Below, one piece after another: positions 20,495 through 33,131 of a DNA stretch of 64,000 nt (positions within the stretch are counted from its first letter, which is position 1; every line of letters begins with the position of its first letter). The DNA is from Zea mays (lineage: Eukaryota; Streptophyta; Magnoliopsida; Poales; Poaceae), in assembly GCF_902167145.1 (NCBI RefSeq), contig NC_050098.1:30436501-30500500 (forward strand). The letters run 5' to 3'. Both the position numbers and the translations under genes were made by a program. The notes under the pieces were generated by a model. The model searched no databases. It was not told where the DNA came from and saw only the letters and a list, made by a program, of their open reading frames with translations.

Positions 20495-23400
20495 TGTCAC
20501 ACCCGGGTTTTAGGGGCACCAAGACCCGGGCGCGAACATAAACACCAGATATGCTGGGACCAAGTCTCACACATATGATGTATAGTGGCACAGGATCGAA
20601 TGTCACATCTTTATATATAACAGGAGTTCTATACAAAATAAATAATTACATTATAAGGAGACAACGGTCCAGCAACCCAAAGTTGACTGGGAGACGACGA
20701 CCTAGACCTCTCACGAACACATCGCAGCATCCTCCAAGCGCCTCATCCTGTGGTACCTGCTCTTGACCTGTGTGGGGGGGGGGGGGTGTGAGACAGCAAG
20801 AGTGAGCTCACATACGTTCATCGCTCAACAAGTTGTGGGGAATAATGTGCATGAACTCGCCAAAGGTGGGAGCTCACGTGAAGTGTAAGGCTTACCAAAG
20901 AGGATGGTTAGAGCTGAGCATTGCTTTTAAAGTTGGTCAAAATTTTATTAGCAATTACTAAGTATAAGTAAATACCAACCCAATTAAATAGTAGAACAAA
21001 ATTAACAACCTCACCTGCGATGCAATGCATATGACAAATTGAGTTTAAGTTCCATAGATTAATCATGTGAGTGTCCGAGCTGCTCCTGACCGTGAGCACG
21101 GCTAGTATACCAGTTTTACACTCTGCAGAGGTTGCGCATCTTTACCCACAAGTCATGTTACCCATCTGCCAAGGGATCGCGACTTCCCATACACCTCTAC
21201 CGAGGAGGCGAGGCAGGGTAACACTACGAGGCCTTTACAAAGTTCCACTAGCTTCAGAAAACCCGCTACAGTTTATAGGAAGCTCCAATGCAGGAATCCC
21301 TTGCAGGACCGCCATCGCAGCAAAATCCTCCCGAGGGCCTCCCTACACTGACCACTCCCCTACTGCCCTTGCCCCTTTCGGGTAAGGTAGTCTTCCACTA
21401 GCTTTCCTAATTAATCGGCCAAGGGCGTCCCATTAAACCCTTGTGGTAGCACTGTTTTCCCGGGTGGTTCTCCATGTTCCAATTAACATAATGATCTTAA
21501 CATGAACAATAAATAACAACTGATAACAAAAGTATAATCATGAATAGTGTATCTTCATACCCAAAACCACATAAAGCACTAGCAAGTACTACCCAAAAAG
21601 TTCAGTGGTAACAAGGTATAAAGATAATCAAACTAGGGTAACCTATTGGGTCCCATCAAAATTAACCTATGTAGATCATTATGATTAATCAGAATATGGC
21701 TGGGTAAAAAGAAGTGATCAAGGGCACAACTTGCCTGGCACTTGAGATTCCAGTTACCAACTTGCTTTTCAGATGACACGTGTCCTCACGCTAGTCGTAG
21801 CATTACAAACAAACAGTGTATAGGCAAAATTAACATTACATCAAACATAAGTACAAACTGAATAATAATGATCTACGCGTCGTAACTTTATCCTCGGTTC
21901 GAGAACCACTAATATCGGAGTTACATTTAAAAAGATATGATTTTCCGAAGTCATAGGTGATTAAAGAATAAAACTATATTTTATTAATATAAGTTATGTG
22001 GGAAAAGACATAACTAACTCAACTTTTAATCTAAGTTACAACATAATCCTATTTAAGAAGCTGATCTATACTGAAATCCCATATTAACTCAGATTAAACA
22101 TGTTAACCTTATTTAGTAAAATAGATCTACTATTCTTAGGGTACATGAATGTCTAATTATAAAAGTATGTGATATAACAAAATAAGGTTCGCCACCGTGT
22201 AGACAATTTTATTACAAAGCCAACGCAACTTGAACGGGCTAAATCGGAGTTAAAATGCACAAGTTATGAATTATCTAAGTTTATAGATTTATTTTTTTAT
22301 ATTTAAAATCGATTTTCCATTTTTATTTTCTATATTCTGACCTCTCTGGACCGCGCACAACATTTGCACAAAGATCAGGGGCTAACCCGCAAGATTCCTA
22401 AGACTCATTACATAGTGAATATGGACGGCGGGTTAATTTGTAAAAATTACGGGGTCTCTTTAGCAAATAGGCCAGGGCAAAGGGGTATGAGACAATCAAG
22501 ACCGTCAGATCTGACCCAGATGGTCCAGATTAGATCTCCACTTTTAAAGAAGTAGTCCGCGACCACGACCCCAGGATCAAATTTCCACGGTGCAGATCTT
22601 GCACCCGAGGCGGTATGCCAAGGATGCAATCCTAGCCATCCGATCCCATATCAACGATTTAGGGTTGATCTCGCGAAGGGAGTAGCTTTGATCAATCGAA
22701 GCTGTTCATCCGTAGATCGAGGGCTCCCGCGCGTCTTCATCCCCAAGCCAGCACATGGTGGCCAGGGAGACGGCTCCCGCGGCGGCATCTCACCGGAGAG
22801 CGGCGCCCCAGAGCCCCAAGCCCTCACTGGAAGCGAGCTACGCGCAGAGGAGGTGTTAATGCGAACAGGGTGGGGAGAATTTTACCGGTCGATCAAGACG
22901 GCAAGGCTGAACCGCAGCGCCCTTCGAAGCACGCCCAGGTCCGCGACTCGACGGCGTCCGCGCAGACTTCAAGCCCGGCGAGGAGGCCCGGTCTGCTCCA
23001 CGCCGCATGCACAGGGATGTCCTAGACGTCCAGTGCGCGGCTTCGTTGAACTCCCTCCCGACGGCAACACACCCATTCTCTCGCTCTTGCGGCCCTTCTC
23101 TCTCCCGTCAGTCGGCCATGGTGGATGCCCTTCGCCGGCGAAGAACCCGACGGGACCTGGCACCAGGCGTAGGGCGTCGGCGTCGGTCGTATTCGTCGCC
23201 ACGAGAGGAAGAGGGATGAACGCTTGAACGGGAGAAGAATCCCAAGAAATAGGAATCGGCAATTCTTCCTCCGTCGATCTCTCTGTCTCATGGCAGTGGA
23301 CATCTCCCTGGCGCACGTGAAGACCCAACGTCCTATGCATCTGGGTGCGGTAGTATGAGGGCACACTTATATGCAGGTTTGAATCGAATTCCGATGGGAT

Positions 23401-24105
23401 TAGCTAGGCCGTGATGCTCGGATTTCTGTTGCGCGCGCGCGATTCCTGCGGAGTCCGTGCTTTGCGGCTTGGTGAGGACGACGTACCTGAAGCGTGGTCC
23501 CACGGGTCAGTCGGTGAGGGCGGCGTGTGTGAGAATGAGAACAAGGCCCCAGGATGACCACGACGGCGCGACAAGGAACGACCTTGCACGATGATTAGTA
23601 GGGAGATGGGCCGGCTAAGTTCAATTTGGTCCAATGAACAGATTAGTGTTCTTTTTTTTTCTTTTCTTTTCCTATTTTATATTTTCATTTCTCATTTCAA
23701 CCCTAAGTTTGATTCTGAATTTCAAACATGTATTAGATGCATCAAACAGAAATCTCAGCATGACAATGCAGGTATATTTATTTATACTGATTCCTTTGTT
23801 CATGCCACAAAACATATAATTCAATAAAGTATAGTTTATGTATAATGTCTCATCACATATATGCTTTAATGAAATGATTTGTATTGCACAAATTTATTAA
23901 TATTTATTTCAGATAACATTTCTAAACATTTTTTTAAACAAATAATAACTTATTTTATATAATATTATTAAATCTTTTAGTATTTAGCTGTATTTATTTA
24001 AGAAGATGTGACTTAAAAGATGATATAATTTGCATAAAAGAATATCATGATTCAAATCTTCATATTATCCTACTAGAAATCCATAATACTATTTTGGGTG
24101 CTACA
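20495..24105 (-). repeat. 3' LTR of element B
   Basis: TGTCACACCCGG ... GGGTGCTACA, 3,611 bp. A GC-rich block (about 22700-23560) resembles the leader region of the A and C LTRs. A TATA-like ATATAAG on the minus strand lies near 23370. The G-run at about 20773-20785 is longer than in the partner. Confidence 0.92.
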
Positions 24106-24125
24106 AATTTTACCCCCCTTAACAG

Positions 24126-24145
24126 AAATCTCGTCCTCGAGATTT
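24126..24145 (-). repeat. PPT-adjacent inverted repeat, element B
   Basis: Eight-base arms with a 4-nt loop. Elements A (9478-9496) and C3 (61926-61942) have a related hairpin at the same distance from the polypurine tract; C1 has a damaged version near 44923-44942. Confidence 0.65.
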
Positions 24146-25432
24146 GTAAGAAGGAAGATATAGGAAGAGTGATTTGTAATTTAGCTTTTAGTTTCTAATT
24201 AGTTTAAAAATCAAGAGTCTCTCTTTTTTCCATTAGTGAGTGATTTAAAAGAGCATGGGTATATATATGTATGTCCACTTTATTATGTAGGATAGAAGAT
24301 GTCTTTAGAGCATAGATAGGTTTGGTTAAGAAAGGGTAGGGCTAGGAAAGACTCTATCCAAGATTGTGAATCCTGATTCCTTTGAAGATCTATCTTGAAT
24401 CTTAACCTTCCTTGATTTGATGAGGTCGATCATCTTCGATATTTGTTCTTGAAGTCTTTATCCGAATTAGGGGCATGTACTTAGGATAACTTGTAGGTAA
24501 GGACAGATGGTTAACAGGTTGGTGGCATAAGATAAGTGTATTATGGCAACATCTAGGATGGGATGGATGGTCACCATGAATATGCTGGTATTTATTTGTT
24601 CATGGGTGGTTTGGTTTGATGTACTAATTTAAGTTAAAACATGGCCAGCAGGGTATAATCTATTTCACTAGTATTAACTGGTCCGTTAAGTATTTCACTT
24701 TAGATTAGACCATATTAGATTAGATGGGATCTAGATTAGATTGGTATAACTAGATTAGACTAGATAATATCTAATTACTTTGGATTAGATCATGGTTGTT
24801 ATTCTAGAGTGGGATAAATATGCTAATTAGGGCATGATGAATCCATAAGGATAAGGTACCCAATCTTTTGTGGTCAGTTAGATCTATTAGGATGACATAA
24901 AAATCTTTTTAAGATAAGATGAATCTATTAAGATAAGAGAGAATCTGTTAAAATGAGATGGATCTATTAAGTTAAGAGAGAGTCTTTTAAGATAGCGTGG
25001 ATCTATTAAGCTAGATACATTTTTTTAATGACGGACAATCTAAGTTTGATTAGTTATCTTATATATATTTTTTATGCCTAAGTATATGTAGATGCAATTG
25101 TGGACACTACTCCACAACTCATCACACTCAATCAAAGATCCAAATCAGACAAGTATCATAAGAACAAACATTCAAGTTCATAGATATCTATATAAAAATA
25201 GTTTTGTTTTTGTTCCTAAGAGTAGGTCTCCTATTTCTAGGGTCACTTTAGGTGTAGGATTTCAAAGTGTGAAATCCACTTTTGTCTTTAGAAGGAACAT
25301 GTAAGAATAATCAGAGTGAAGCGGAAATAGATGAGAAAAGATTGAGATAAGTTTAGATAAGAATCAGAGTAGCAAAGGTAAGTAAGTATTGGTTGTCCAG
25401 TTCTATCTAGGTTTCGTCCTACAGTCAACATT

Positions 25433-25444
25433 CCTCTGATACCA
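25433..25444 (-). other. Primer-binding site of element B
   Basis: Minus strand TGGTATCAGAGG, an initiator Met tRNA type site, 4 nt inside the 5' LTR. Confidence 0.8.
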
Positions 25445-25448
25445 CTTC

Positions 25449-28400
25449 TGTCAAACCCGGGTTTTAGGGGCACCAAGACCCGGGCGCGAACATAAACACC
25501 AGATATGTTGGGACCAAGTCTCACACATATGATGTATAGTGGCACATGATCGAATGTCACATCTTTATATATAACAGGAGTTCTATACAAAATAAATAAT
25601 TACATTATAAGGAGACAACGGTCCAGCAACCCAAAGTTGACTGGGAGACGACGACCTAGACCTCTCACGAACACATCGTAGCATCCTCCAAGCGCCTCAT
25701 CCTGTGGTACCTGCTCTTGACCTGTGTGGGGGGTGTGAGACAGCAAGAGTGAGCTCACATACGTTCATCGCTCAACAAGTTGTGGGGAATAATGTGCATG
25801 AACTCGCCAAAGGTGGGAGCTCACGTGAAGTGTAAGGCTTACCAAAGAGGATGGTTAGAGCTGAGCATTGCTTTTAAAGTTGGTCAAAATTTTATTAGCA
25901 ATTACTAAGTATAAGTAAATACCAACCCAATTAAATAGTAGAACAAAATTAACAACCTCACCTGCGATGCAATGCATATGACAAATTGAGTTTAAGTTCC
26001 ATAGATTAATCATGTGAGTGTCCGAGCTGCTCCTGACCGTGAGCACGGCTAGTATACCAGTTTTACACTCTGCAGAGGTTGCGTATCTTTACCCACAAGT
26101 CATGTTACCCATCTGCCAAGGGATCGCGACTTCCCATACACCTCTACCGAGGAGGCGAGGCAGGGTAACACTACGAGGCCTTTACAAAGTTCCACTAGCT
26201 TCAGAAAACCCGCTACAGTTTATAGGAAGCTCCAATGCAGGAATCCCTTGCAGGACTGCCATCGCAGCAAAATCCTCCCGAGGGCCTCCCTACACTGACC
26301 ACTCCCCTACTGCCCTTGCCCCTTTCGGGTAAGGTAGTCTTCCACTAGCTTTCCTAATTAATCGGCCAAGGGCGTCCCATTAAACCCTTGTGGTAGCACT
26401 GTTTTCCCGGGTGGTTCTCCATGTTCCAATTAACATAATGATTTTAACATGAACAATAAATAACAACTGATAACAAAAGTATAATCATGAATAGTGTATC
26501 TTCATACCCAAAACCACATAAAGCACTAGCAAGTACTACCCAAAAAGTTCAGTGGTAACAAGGTATAAAGATAATCAAACTAGGGTAACCTATTGGGTCC
26601 CATCAAAATTAACCTATGTAGATCATTATGATTAATCAGAATATGGCTAGGTAAAAAGAAGTGATCAAGGGCACAACTTGCCTGGCACTTGAGATTCCAG
26701 TTACCAACTTGCTTTTCAGATGACACGTGTCCTCACGCTAGTCGTAGCATTACAAACAAACAGTGTATAGGCAAAATTAACATTACATCAAACATAAGTA
26801 CAAACTGAATAATAATGATCTACGCGTCGTAACTTTATCCTCGGTTCGAGAACCACTAATATCGGAGTTACATTTAAAAAATATGATTTTCCGAAGTCAT
26901 AGGTGATTAAAGAATAAAACTATATTTTATTAATATAAGTTATGTGGGAAAAGACATAACTAACTCAACTTTTAATCTAAGTTACAACATAATCCTATTT
27001 AAGAAGCTGATCTATACTGAAATCCCATATTAACTCAGATTAAACATGTTAACCTTATTTAGTAAAATAGATCTACTATTCTTAGGGTACATGAATGTCT
27101 AATTATAAAAGTATGTGATATAACAAAATAAGGTTCGCCACCGTGTAGACAATTTTATTACAAAGCCAACGCAACTTGAACGGGCTAAATCGGAGTTAAA
27201 ATGCACAAGTTATGAATTATCTAAGTTTATAGATTTATTTTTTTATATTTAAAATCGATTTTCCATTTTTATTTTCTATATTCTGACCTCTCTGGACCGC
27301 GCACAACATTTGCACAAAGATCAGGGGCTAACCCGCAAGATTCCTAAGACTCATTACATAGTGAATATGGACGGCGGGTTAATTTGTAAAAATTACGGGG
27401 TCTCTTTAGCAAATAGGCCAGGGCAAAGGGGTATGAGACAATCAAGACCGTCAGATCTGACCCAGATGGTCCAGATTAGATCTCCACTTTTAAAGAAGTA
27501 GTCCGCGACCACGACCCCAGGATCAAATTTCCACGGTGCAGATCTTGCACCCGAGGCGGTATGCCAAGGATGCAATCCTAGCCATCCGATCCCATATCAA
27601 CGATTTAGGGTTGATCTCGCGAAGGGAGTAGCTTTGATCAATCGAAGCTGTTCATCCGTAGATCGAGGGCTCCCGCGCGTCTTCATCCCCAAGCCAGCAC
27701 ATGGTGGCCAGGGAGACGGCTCCCGCGGCGGCATCTCACCGGAGAGCGGCGCCCCAGAGCCCCAAGCCCTCACTGGAAGCGAGCTACGCGCAGAGGAGGT
27801 GTTAATGCAAACAGGGTGGGGAGAATTTTACCGGTCGATCAAGACGGCAAGGCTGAACCGCAGCGCCCTTCGAAGCACGCCCAGGTCCGCGACTCGACGG
27901 CGTCCGCGCAGACTTCAAGCCCGGCGAGGAGGCCCGGTCTGCTCCACGCCGCACGCACAGGGATGTCCTAGACGTCCAGTGCGCGGCTTCGTTGAACTCC
28001 CTCCCGACGGCAACACACCCGTTCTCTCGCTCTTGCGGCCCTTCTCTCTCCCGTCAGTCGGCCATGGTGGATGCCCTTCGCCGGCGAAGAACCCGACGGG
28101 ACCTGGCACCAGGCGTAGGGCGTCGGCGTCGGTCGTATTCGTCGCCACGAGAGGAAGAGGGATGAATGCTTGAACGGGAGAAGAATCCCAAGAAATAGGA
28201 ATCAGCAATTCTTCCTCCGTCGATCTCTCTGTCTCATGGCAGTGGACATCTCCCTGGCGCACGTGAAGACCCAACGTCCTATGCATCTGGGTGCGGTAGT
28301 ATGAGGGCACACTTATATGCAGGTTTGAATCGAATTCCGATGGGATTAGCTAGGCCGTGATGCTCAGATTTCTGTTGCGCGCGCGCGATTCCTGCGGAGT

Positions 28401-29051
28401 CCGTGCTTTGCGGCTTGGTGAGGACGACGTACCTGAAGCGTGGTCCCACGGGTCAGTCGGTGAGGGCGGCGTGTGTGAGAATGAGAACAAGGCCCCAGGA
28501 TGACCACGACGGCGTGACAAGGAACGACCTTGCACGATGATTAGTAGGGAGATGGGCCGGCTAAGTTCAATTTGGTCCAATGAACAGATTAGTGTTCTTT
28601 TTTTTTCTTTTCTTTTCCTATTTTATATTTTCATTTCTCATTTCAACCCTAAGTTTGATTCTGAATTTCAAACATGTATTAGATGCATCAAACAGAAATC
28701 TCAGCATGACAATGCAGGTATATTTATTTATACTGATTCCTTTGTTCATGCCACAAAACATATAATTCAATAAAGTATAGTTTATGTATAATGTCTCATC
28801 ACATATATGCTTTAATGAAATGATTTGTATTGCACAAATTTATTAATATTTATTTCAGATAACATTTCTAAACATTTTTTAAAACAAATAATAACTTATT
28901 TTATATAATATTATTAAATCTTTTAGTATTTAGCTATATTTATTTAAGAAGATGTGACTTAAAAGATGATATAATTTGCATAAAAGAATATCATGATTCA
29001 AATCTTCATATTATCCTACTAGAAATCCATAATACTATTTTGGGTGCTACA
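25449..29051 (-). repeat. 5' LTR of element B
   Basis: TGTCAAACCCGG ... GGGTGCTACA, 3,603 bp, nearly identical to 20495-24105. It differs by scattered transitions, a shorter G-run and one-base changes in homopolymers. Confidence 0.92.
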
Positions 29052-29458
29052 GGTGTGGAGTGCCTTGCAAGACTCGGTCTCACACTTGAGAAAGGAAAAG
29101 GGGACTCAAAGTTTGATCTTACTTAAGTGAGGAAGGGTTGAAAGAGACCTGGTCCTTAGTGACTCCTCAATGGAGACATAGGTTTCGTTGTAAAATCGGA
29201 CTCCGGTAAATAAATTGCCATGTTCTTGTGTTCATTTGTTTACAATTTGTTTTCTCCTTTCCTCCCTAAGTTCTATAGCACCAATCTTCATCTAAATCAT
29301 TATCTGTTGCTCTAAGTCTTGATTCCGCACATTCATAAGAGCAACACAACGTAAGTTGAGCTTGTCCCTTACTCCAGTTGACTTACATCTTGTTCTAACC
29401 ATTTATATTGGGATCAAGTTTTTGTTTCACCTATTCATCCCTATCTAGGTGACTTTCA
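29052..29458 (+). repeat. Old Copia-type LTR, last segment
   Basis: Contains 'gaagggttgaaagagacctg', 'ccggtaaataaattgccatg' and the terminus 'ctaggtgactttca'. These parallel 'aagggttgaaagagacccgg', 'cggtaaaacaaatcaccgtg' and 'ctaggcgactttca' in the solo LTR at 31959-33131. The TSD could not be matched with the left end, fitting an old or truncated copy. Confidence 0.7.
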
Positions 29459-30553
29459 TTCTTGTGCTTAGAAAATATTTTGTTGAAAAAAGTTTAGGTC
29501 ATCTTATTCGATGAACCCTGACCAATTTTACAAAATCACATGGGATACCCTAAGAATAACACAAAAGTCTATTGCTTTGCATGATCTAGGATGACCTCCA
29601 ATCATAGAGACCACAATCCGACAACCCCAATTAGGGTAAGACTGGTCACCCCGATCTAATATCCCTGACCTAAATTTTAGAACTAGCCACCATGACCAAA
29701 ACCAGGTCCGACCAGGGGCAGAGCTAGCTAACATTCCCAGGCCAGGTTACCATTGGACCCGATCATGACATACCCAACATACCCGACCACCTAACCACAA
29801 TGAAGCCTACCTATTTCCCTGACCAAATCACCCTGACTAGGTCAGGACCAAGAAAACATTACCAATGAGTTCCTCAAAATGGGTTCCCCAACTAGGCTTC
29901 CTCAGCAAATCCCAACTTAAGTCTCCTTGGTCAATCGGTCTAGACCTTGGTTGTGTCAGACCTGGTCAGTCTAGACCATACGCCCCTAATAGGACATCAC
30001 ATCCCAGAGGTGTCGTAAGCCTCTAGAAAGGGATACCACATTTATAGTCCCCTGACCGTTCGATGCATCTGCATGGTCGAGGTATGCGGCTGCAAAGAAA
30101 GGCACATTACACAAGGCCCTAAAGTCTCCCTATCTCCCCTCTAACAAAGGCCCTGCTAGTCATGGAGGGCCTCACTTCAAGAAAAAGAAAGTCAACAAGG
30201 ACATACATGATGAAGACAAATAGGAGTTCCGAGGCGAACTGCTCATAGGAAAGTGTACCCAGGGGTAAGGCTTTAGACGCCTATATGACTCAACCACCCC
30301 CTTGGCCAGATCAGTTCAAGGATGACAAAGCATACACACGTGCGGTGACATACCAGAAAGATCGTACACCCAAAGATAGGAATGAAGTAACCCATAAAAT
30401 TCTTCATGTAACAAGGGCTGCTCGTTCCTCTACCTATATAAGGAATGAGAGCCAAGCTGTAATAAAGGCAAACTCAGTTTGCATACTTCTCACATAAGTA
30501 TGATAGTCAAATGCTCTATGTCGTGGTTTCTAGAACCGGGGGACAATAAGATT
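29459..30553. other. Unassigned decayed repeat DNA
   Basis: No recognisable coding sequence. 'ctacctatataaggaatgag' (TATA-like at 30435-30441) followed by an A-rich 'gtaataaagg' suggests the promoter/R part of an old plus-strand LTR, but I found no termini. Confidence 0.35.
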
Positions 30554-31254
30554 TGTCTTCGGCAGGGGTGTTAGTGCGGACTCACTCCGAATGGTGAGCT
30601 ACGAGGGCTTGAAGGTGGATTTGAGGCGAAAGGGTTATACTGGTTCAGGCTAGAGCCCTAGTCTAGTGCAGCGCTGATAGTAGTATTGCTTGAAGCGTGT
30701 TATAGTTGGGTGTTTGTGTGAAGCTGTGGGATATGGGGTGTGTCTGGATGGGGGATGTCTTGCCCTTTTATAGCTCAAGGGTAGACGTTACAATGAGAAC
30801 TTGTATTCTACTGGGGTGGAGTTCGGCCTCCTGCTTCTAGGCCTCGTAGCCCCTATGGTCTCGTCTATTGGGTCATGCTCCTGGGCCTCGTAGCCCCTAT
30901 GCAGTCATGTGCCGAGGCATGCGCCATGGTACCTCTAGTATGGCATTGTGTCTTGTACGCCTTCCTGTAGCTACTCCGATTTAGACGTGGCGGTGCTTGG
31001 TGGGTTCTGTTGAGTTAGTTCAAGGTGTGGTTTAGGGATGACTTTAGTACAACTTCATCTTCTGTCATCCCCTTAGCGTCATCTTTGATCATGCGTAGGC
31101 ATATGCCTGATATGTCATATTGCCCTGTCCCCTCTAGCGTAGGGGTCACTGTAGAGACCCTGATGCCGAGGTCTCTGCGGCTGGGGTTGTCCGATCCCAC
31201 TAGTCAGCGGGGATACGTATCCGGCGTCGTGCCTGACATAAACTCTTTGGTATC
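30554..31254 (-). repeat. Probable truncated minus-strand LTR interrupted by element D
   Basis: Minus strand GAGCTATAAAAGGGCAAG (TATAAAA at 30766-30772) looks like an LTR core promoter. The sequence runs without a break into the D insertion site at 31255. The left limit (TGTCTTCGG at 30554) is a guess; the family is not recognised. Confidence 0.35.
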
Positions 31255-31958
31255 TGTCGGGGGTGATAATTAGGGATACCCGAATTATTCCTCCAAAGAG
31301 CGCACTTAGGAGAAGTAAAGACGTAACTCCCGAGGGGAAACAACCGAGGTACTTATGAAACGAGGCTTCTCCCCGAGAGTCTCCCACCTCGGGCAGAACT
31401 CCACCTCGCCCGAGGTCGCCTCGCTCCATCCATCTCGCCCGAGCTAATCCTAGACAGATAAGACAAAAGCACCCAAAAAGAGGAGGGGAACACCCACATT
31501 TAATGCGCATACCTACCCCACGCCGCGACGATAGGAGCACAGTGGCTAACAAGACATCAGTCATATCTGGGCACAACAACATGATTACGCCCCCGCTACA
31601 GTATGCGCACTCCGCCTGCCATCCCTTGATGGGACATCTAATACGATAGGCAAAGCAGACCGGCCCTTGGGCACAAATCTCTAGCTCGCCCAACGCCGAG
31701 ACTAGCCCTCGGGCGCAATCTTCACCTTGCCCGACGCCGAGTCCGGCCCTCAGGTGATTTCTCTGCTTCGCCCGACACTAAGTTCGGCCTTGGGTAAATT
31801 CTCCGCCTCGCCCGAGCTCGGCCTCGGTTACCTACTCCGCCGCAAATCCCGCGGGCGGCCACTCCACTAACTGTGGCACACATCAAGGGATGGCTCATCC
31901 AACACCTCGGGAAGACTTCCACCTAGCCCAAATAGGGCTCTGACCTCGATAAACACTG

Positions 31959-33131
31959 TGAAAGGGAAATAGGGTCAAACCTTTTCCTAAATGATTTTGG
32001 TGGTTGAATTGCCCAACACAAATAATTGGACTAACTAGTTTGCTCTAGTTTATAAGTTCTACAGGTGCCAAAGGTTCAACACAAACCAATAAAAAGTCCA
32101 AGATTGGGTTCAAAAGAAAGGAGCAAAAGAAAACCGAAGGCTGCCCTGGTCTGGCGCACCAGATTGTCCGGTGTGCCACCGGACAGTGTCCGGTGCACCC
32201 GGGTAGATCAACTCCAACTCGCTACCTTCGGTTTCTGGAAATGCCACTCTACTATAATTCACCGGACTGTCCGGTGTGCCAGTGGAGCAACGGCTTCCAA
32301 GCAGAATGGTCGACTTCAACGGTCGGCTGACAGGTGCACAGTGCGTGGACAGAGCGCATAGAGTCAGAGCAGCGCTAGAAGGCACACCGGACAGTGTACA
32401 GTGGCTGTCCGGTGCACCACCGGACTGTCCGGTGGCCCCACCTGTCAGAGCTCCAACGGTCGAACCCTAACGGTTGGGTGACGTGGCTGGCGCACCGGAC
32501 TGTCTGGTGCGCCCATCGACATTAGCCCCTCCCAATGGCCATTTTGGTGGTTGGGGCTATAAATACCCCCCAACCACCACACTTCAAGGCATCCAAGTTT
32601 TCAGCCATCACATTCAATATAAGAGCTCTAGACTTCACTCCAAGACATAAAAGCAAAGATCAAATCCTCTCCAAGTCCCAAACACATTCCAAAGATTTAG
32701 TGGCTTGTGAGAGAGAGACATTTGTGTTCATTTGAGTTCTTGTTGCTTGGATCGCTTTTCTTCTTCCCCATTTCTTGTTCTCAACACCGTTGTAATCAAA
32801 GAAAGAGACACCAATTGTGTGGTGGTCCTTGTGGGGACTAAGTGTCCCAATTGATTGAGGACAAAAGCTCACTCGATCTAAGTGACCGTTTGAGAGAGGG
32901 AAAGGGTTGAAAGAGACCCGGTCTTTGTGACCACCTCAACGGGGAGTAGGTTTGCAAGAACCGAACCTCGGTAAAACAAATCACCGTGTCACACTCTTCA
33001 TTTGCTTGTGATTTGTTTTCGCCCTCCCTTTCGGACTCACTTTTATTTCTAACGTTAACCCTGGCTTATAGTTGTGCTTAAAGTTTATAGATTTCAGATT
33101 TGCCTATTCACCCCCCTCTAGGCGACTTTCA
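31959..33131 (+). mobile_element. Solo LTR of a Ji/Opie-like Copia element
   Basis: The LTR runs TGAAAGGG ... CGACTTTCA with a perfect 6-bp terminal inverted repeat. Flanks are CACTG (31954-31958) and CACTC (33132-33136), a TSD with one mismatch. The interior shows repeated 'caccggactgtccggtg' words, TATAAATA at 32558-32565 and the 'cacctcaacgggga' tract of Ji/Opie LTRs (recognised from memory). No internal region is left, so it arose by LTR-LTR recombination. Confidence 0.88.
32558..32565 (+). promoter_or_regulatory. TATA box of the Copia solo LTR
   Basis: TATAAATA in 'ggggctataaatacccc'. Confidence 0.65.

Larger units (their letters stand above)
24106..25448 (-). other. Non-coding interior of element B
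   Basis: Polypurine tract, then a perfect inverted repeat (AAATCTCG, TCCT, CGAGATTT; 24126-24145) like that of element A, then AT-rich DNA rich in 'gattagat' words and a degenerate tandem repeat of about 40 bp ('gatctattaagataagagag') at 24880-25016. The right end is the primer site. No frame of note. Confidence 0.75.
20495..29051 (-). mobile_element. Element B: non-coding LTR retrotransposon with giant LTRs
   Basis: An 8,557-bp element flanked by a perfect GGTGT duplication (20490-20494 and 29052-29056). Both LTRs are about 3.6 kb and the interior is only 1,343 bp with no gag or pol, so it is non-autonomous. Minus orientation follows from the primer site TGGTATCAGAGG (25433-25444, next to the right LTR) and the polypurine tract (minus strand GTTAAGGGGGGTAAAATT, 24106-24122) beside the left LTR. 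By eye the LTRs differ at only about 20 sites, mostly transitions, so the insertion is recent. It must borrow proteins from an autonomous relative. Confidence 0.92.

Noticed and set aside
20773..20785. G-run in the B LTR as a functional motif
   Set aside because: Its length differs between the two LTRs of the same element, as expected for a slippage-prone homopolymer.
22688..23227. 179-codon plus-strand frame in the B LTR, repeated at 27634-28173
   Set aside because: It lies antisense in the GC-rich leader of the LTR and has no recognisable domain. Because the two LTR copies are near identical, their agreement is no evidence of selection.
31115..31693. 192-codon minus-strand frame across the start of element D
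   Set aside because: It crosses the D LTR boundary, so it is a chance frame in GC-rich DNA.
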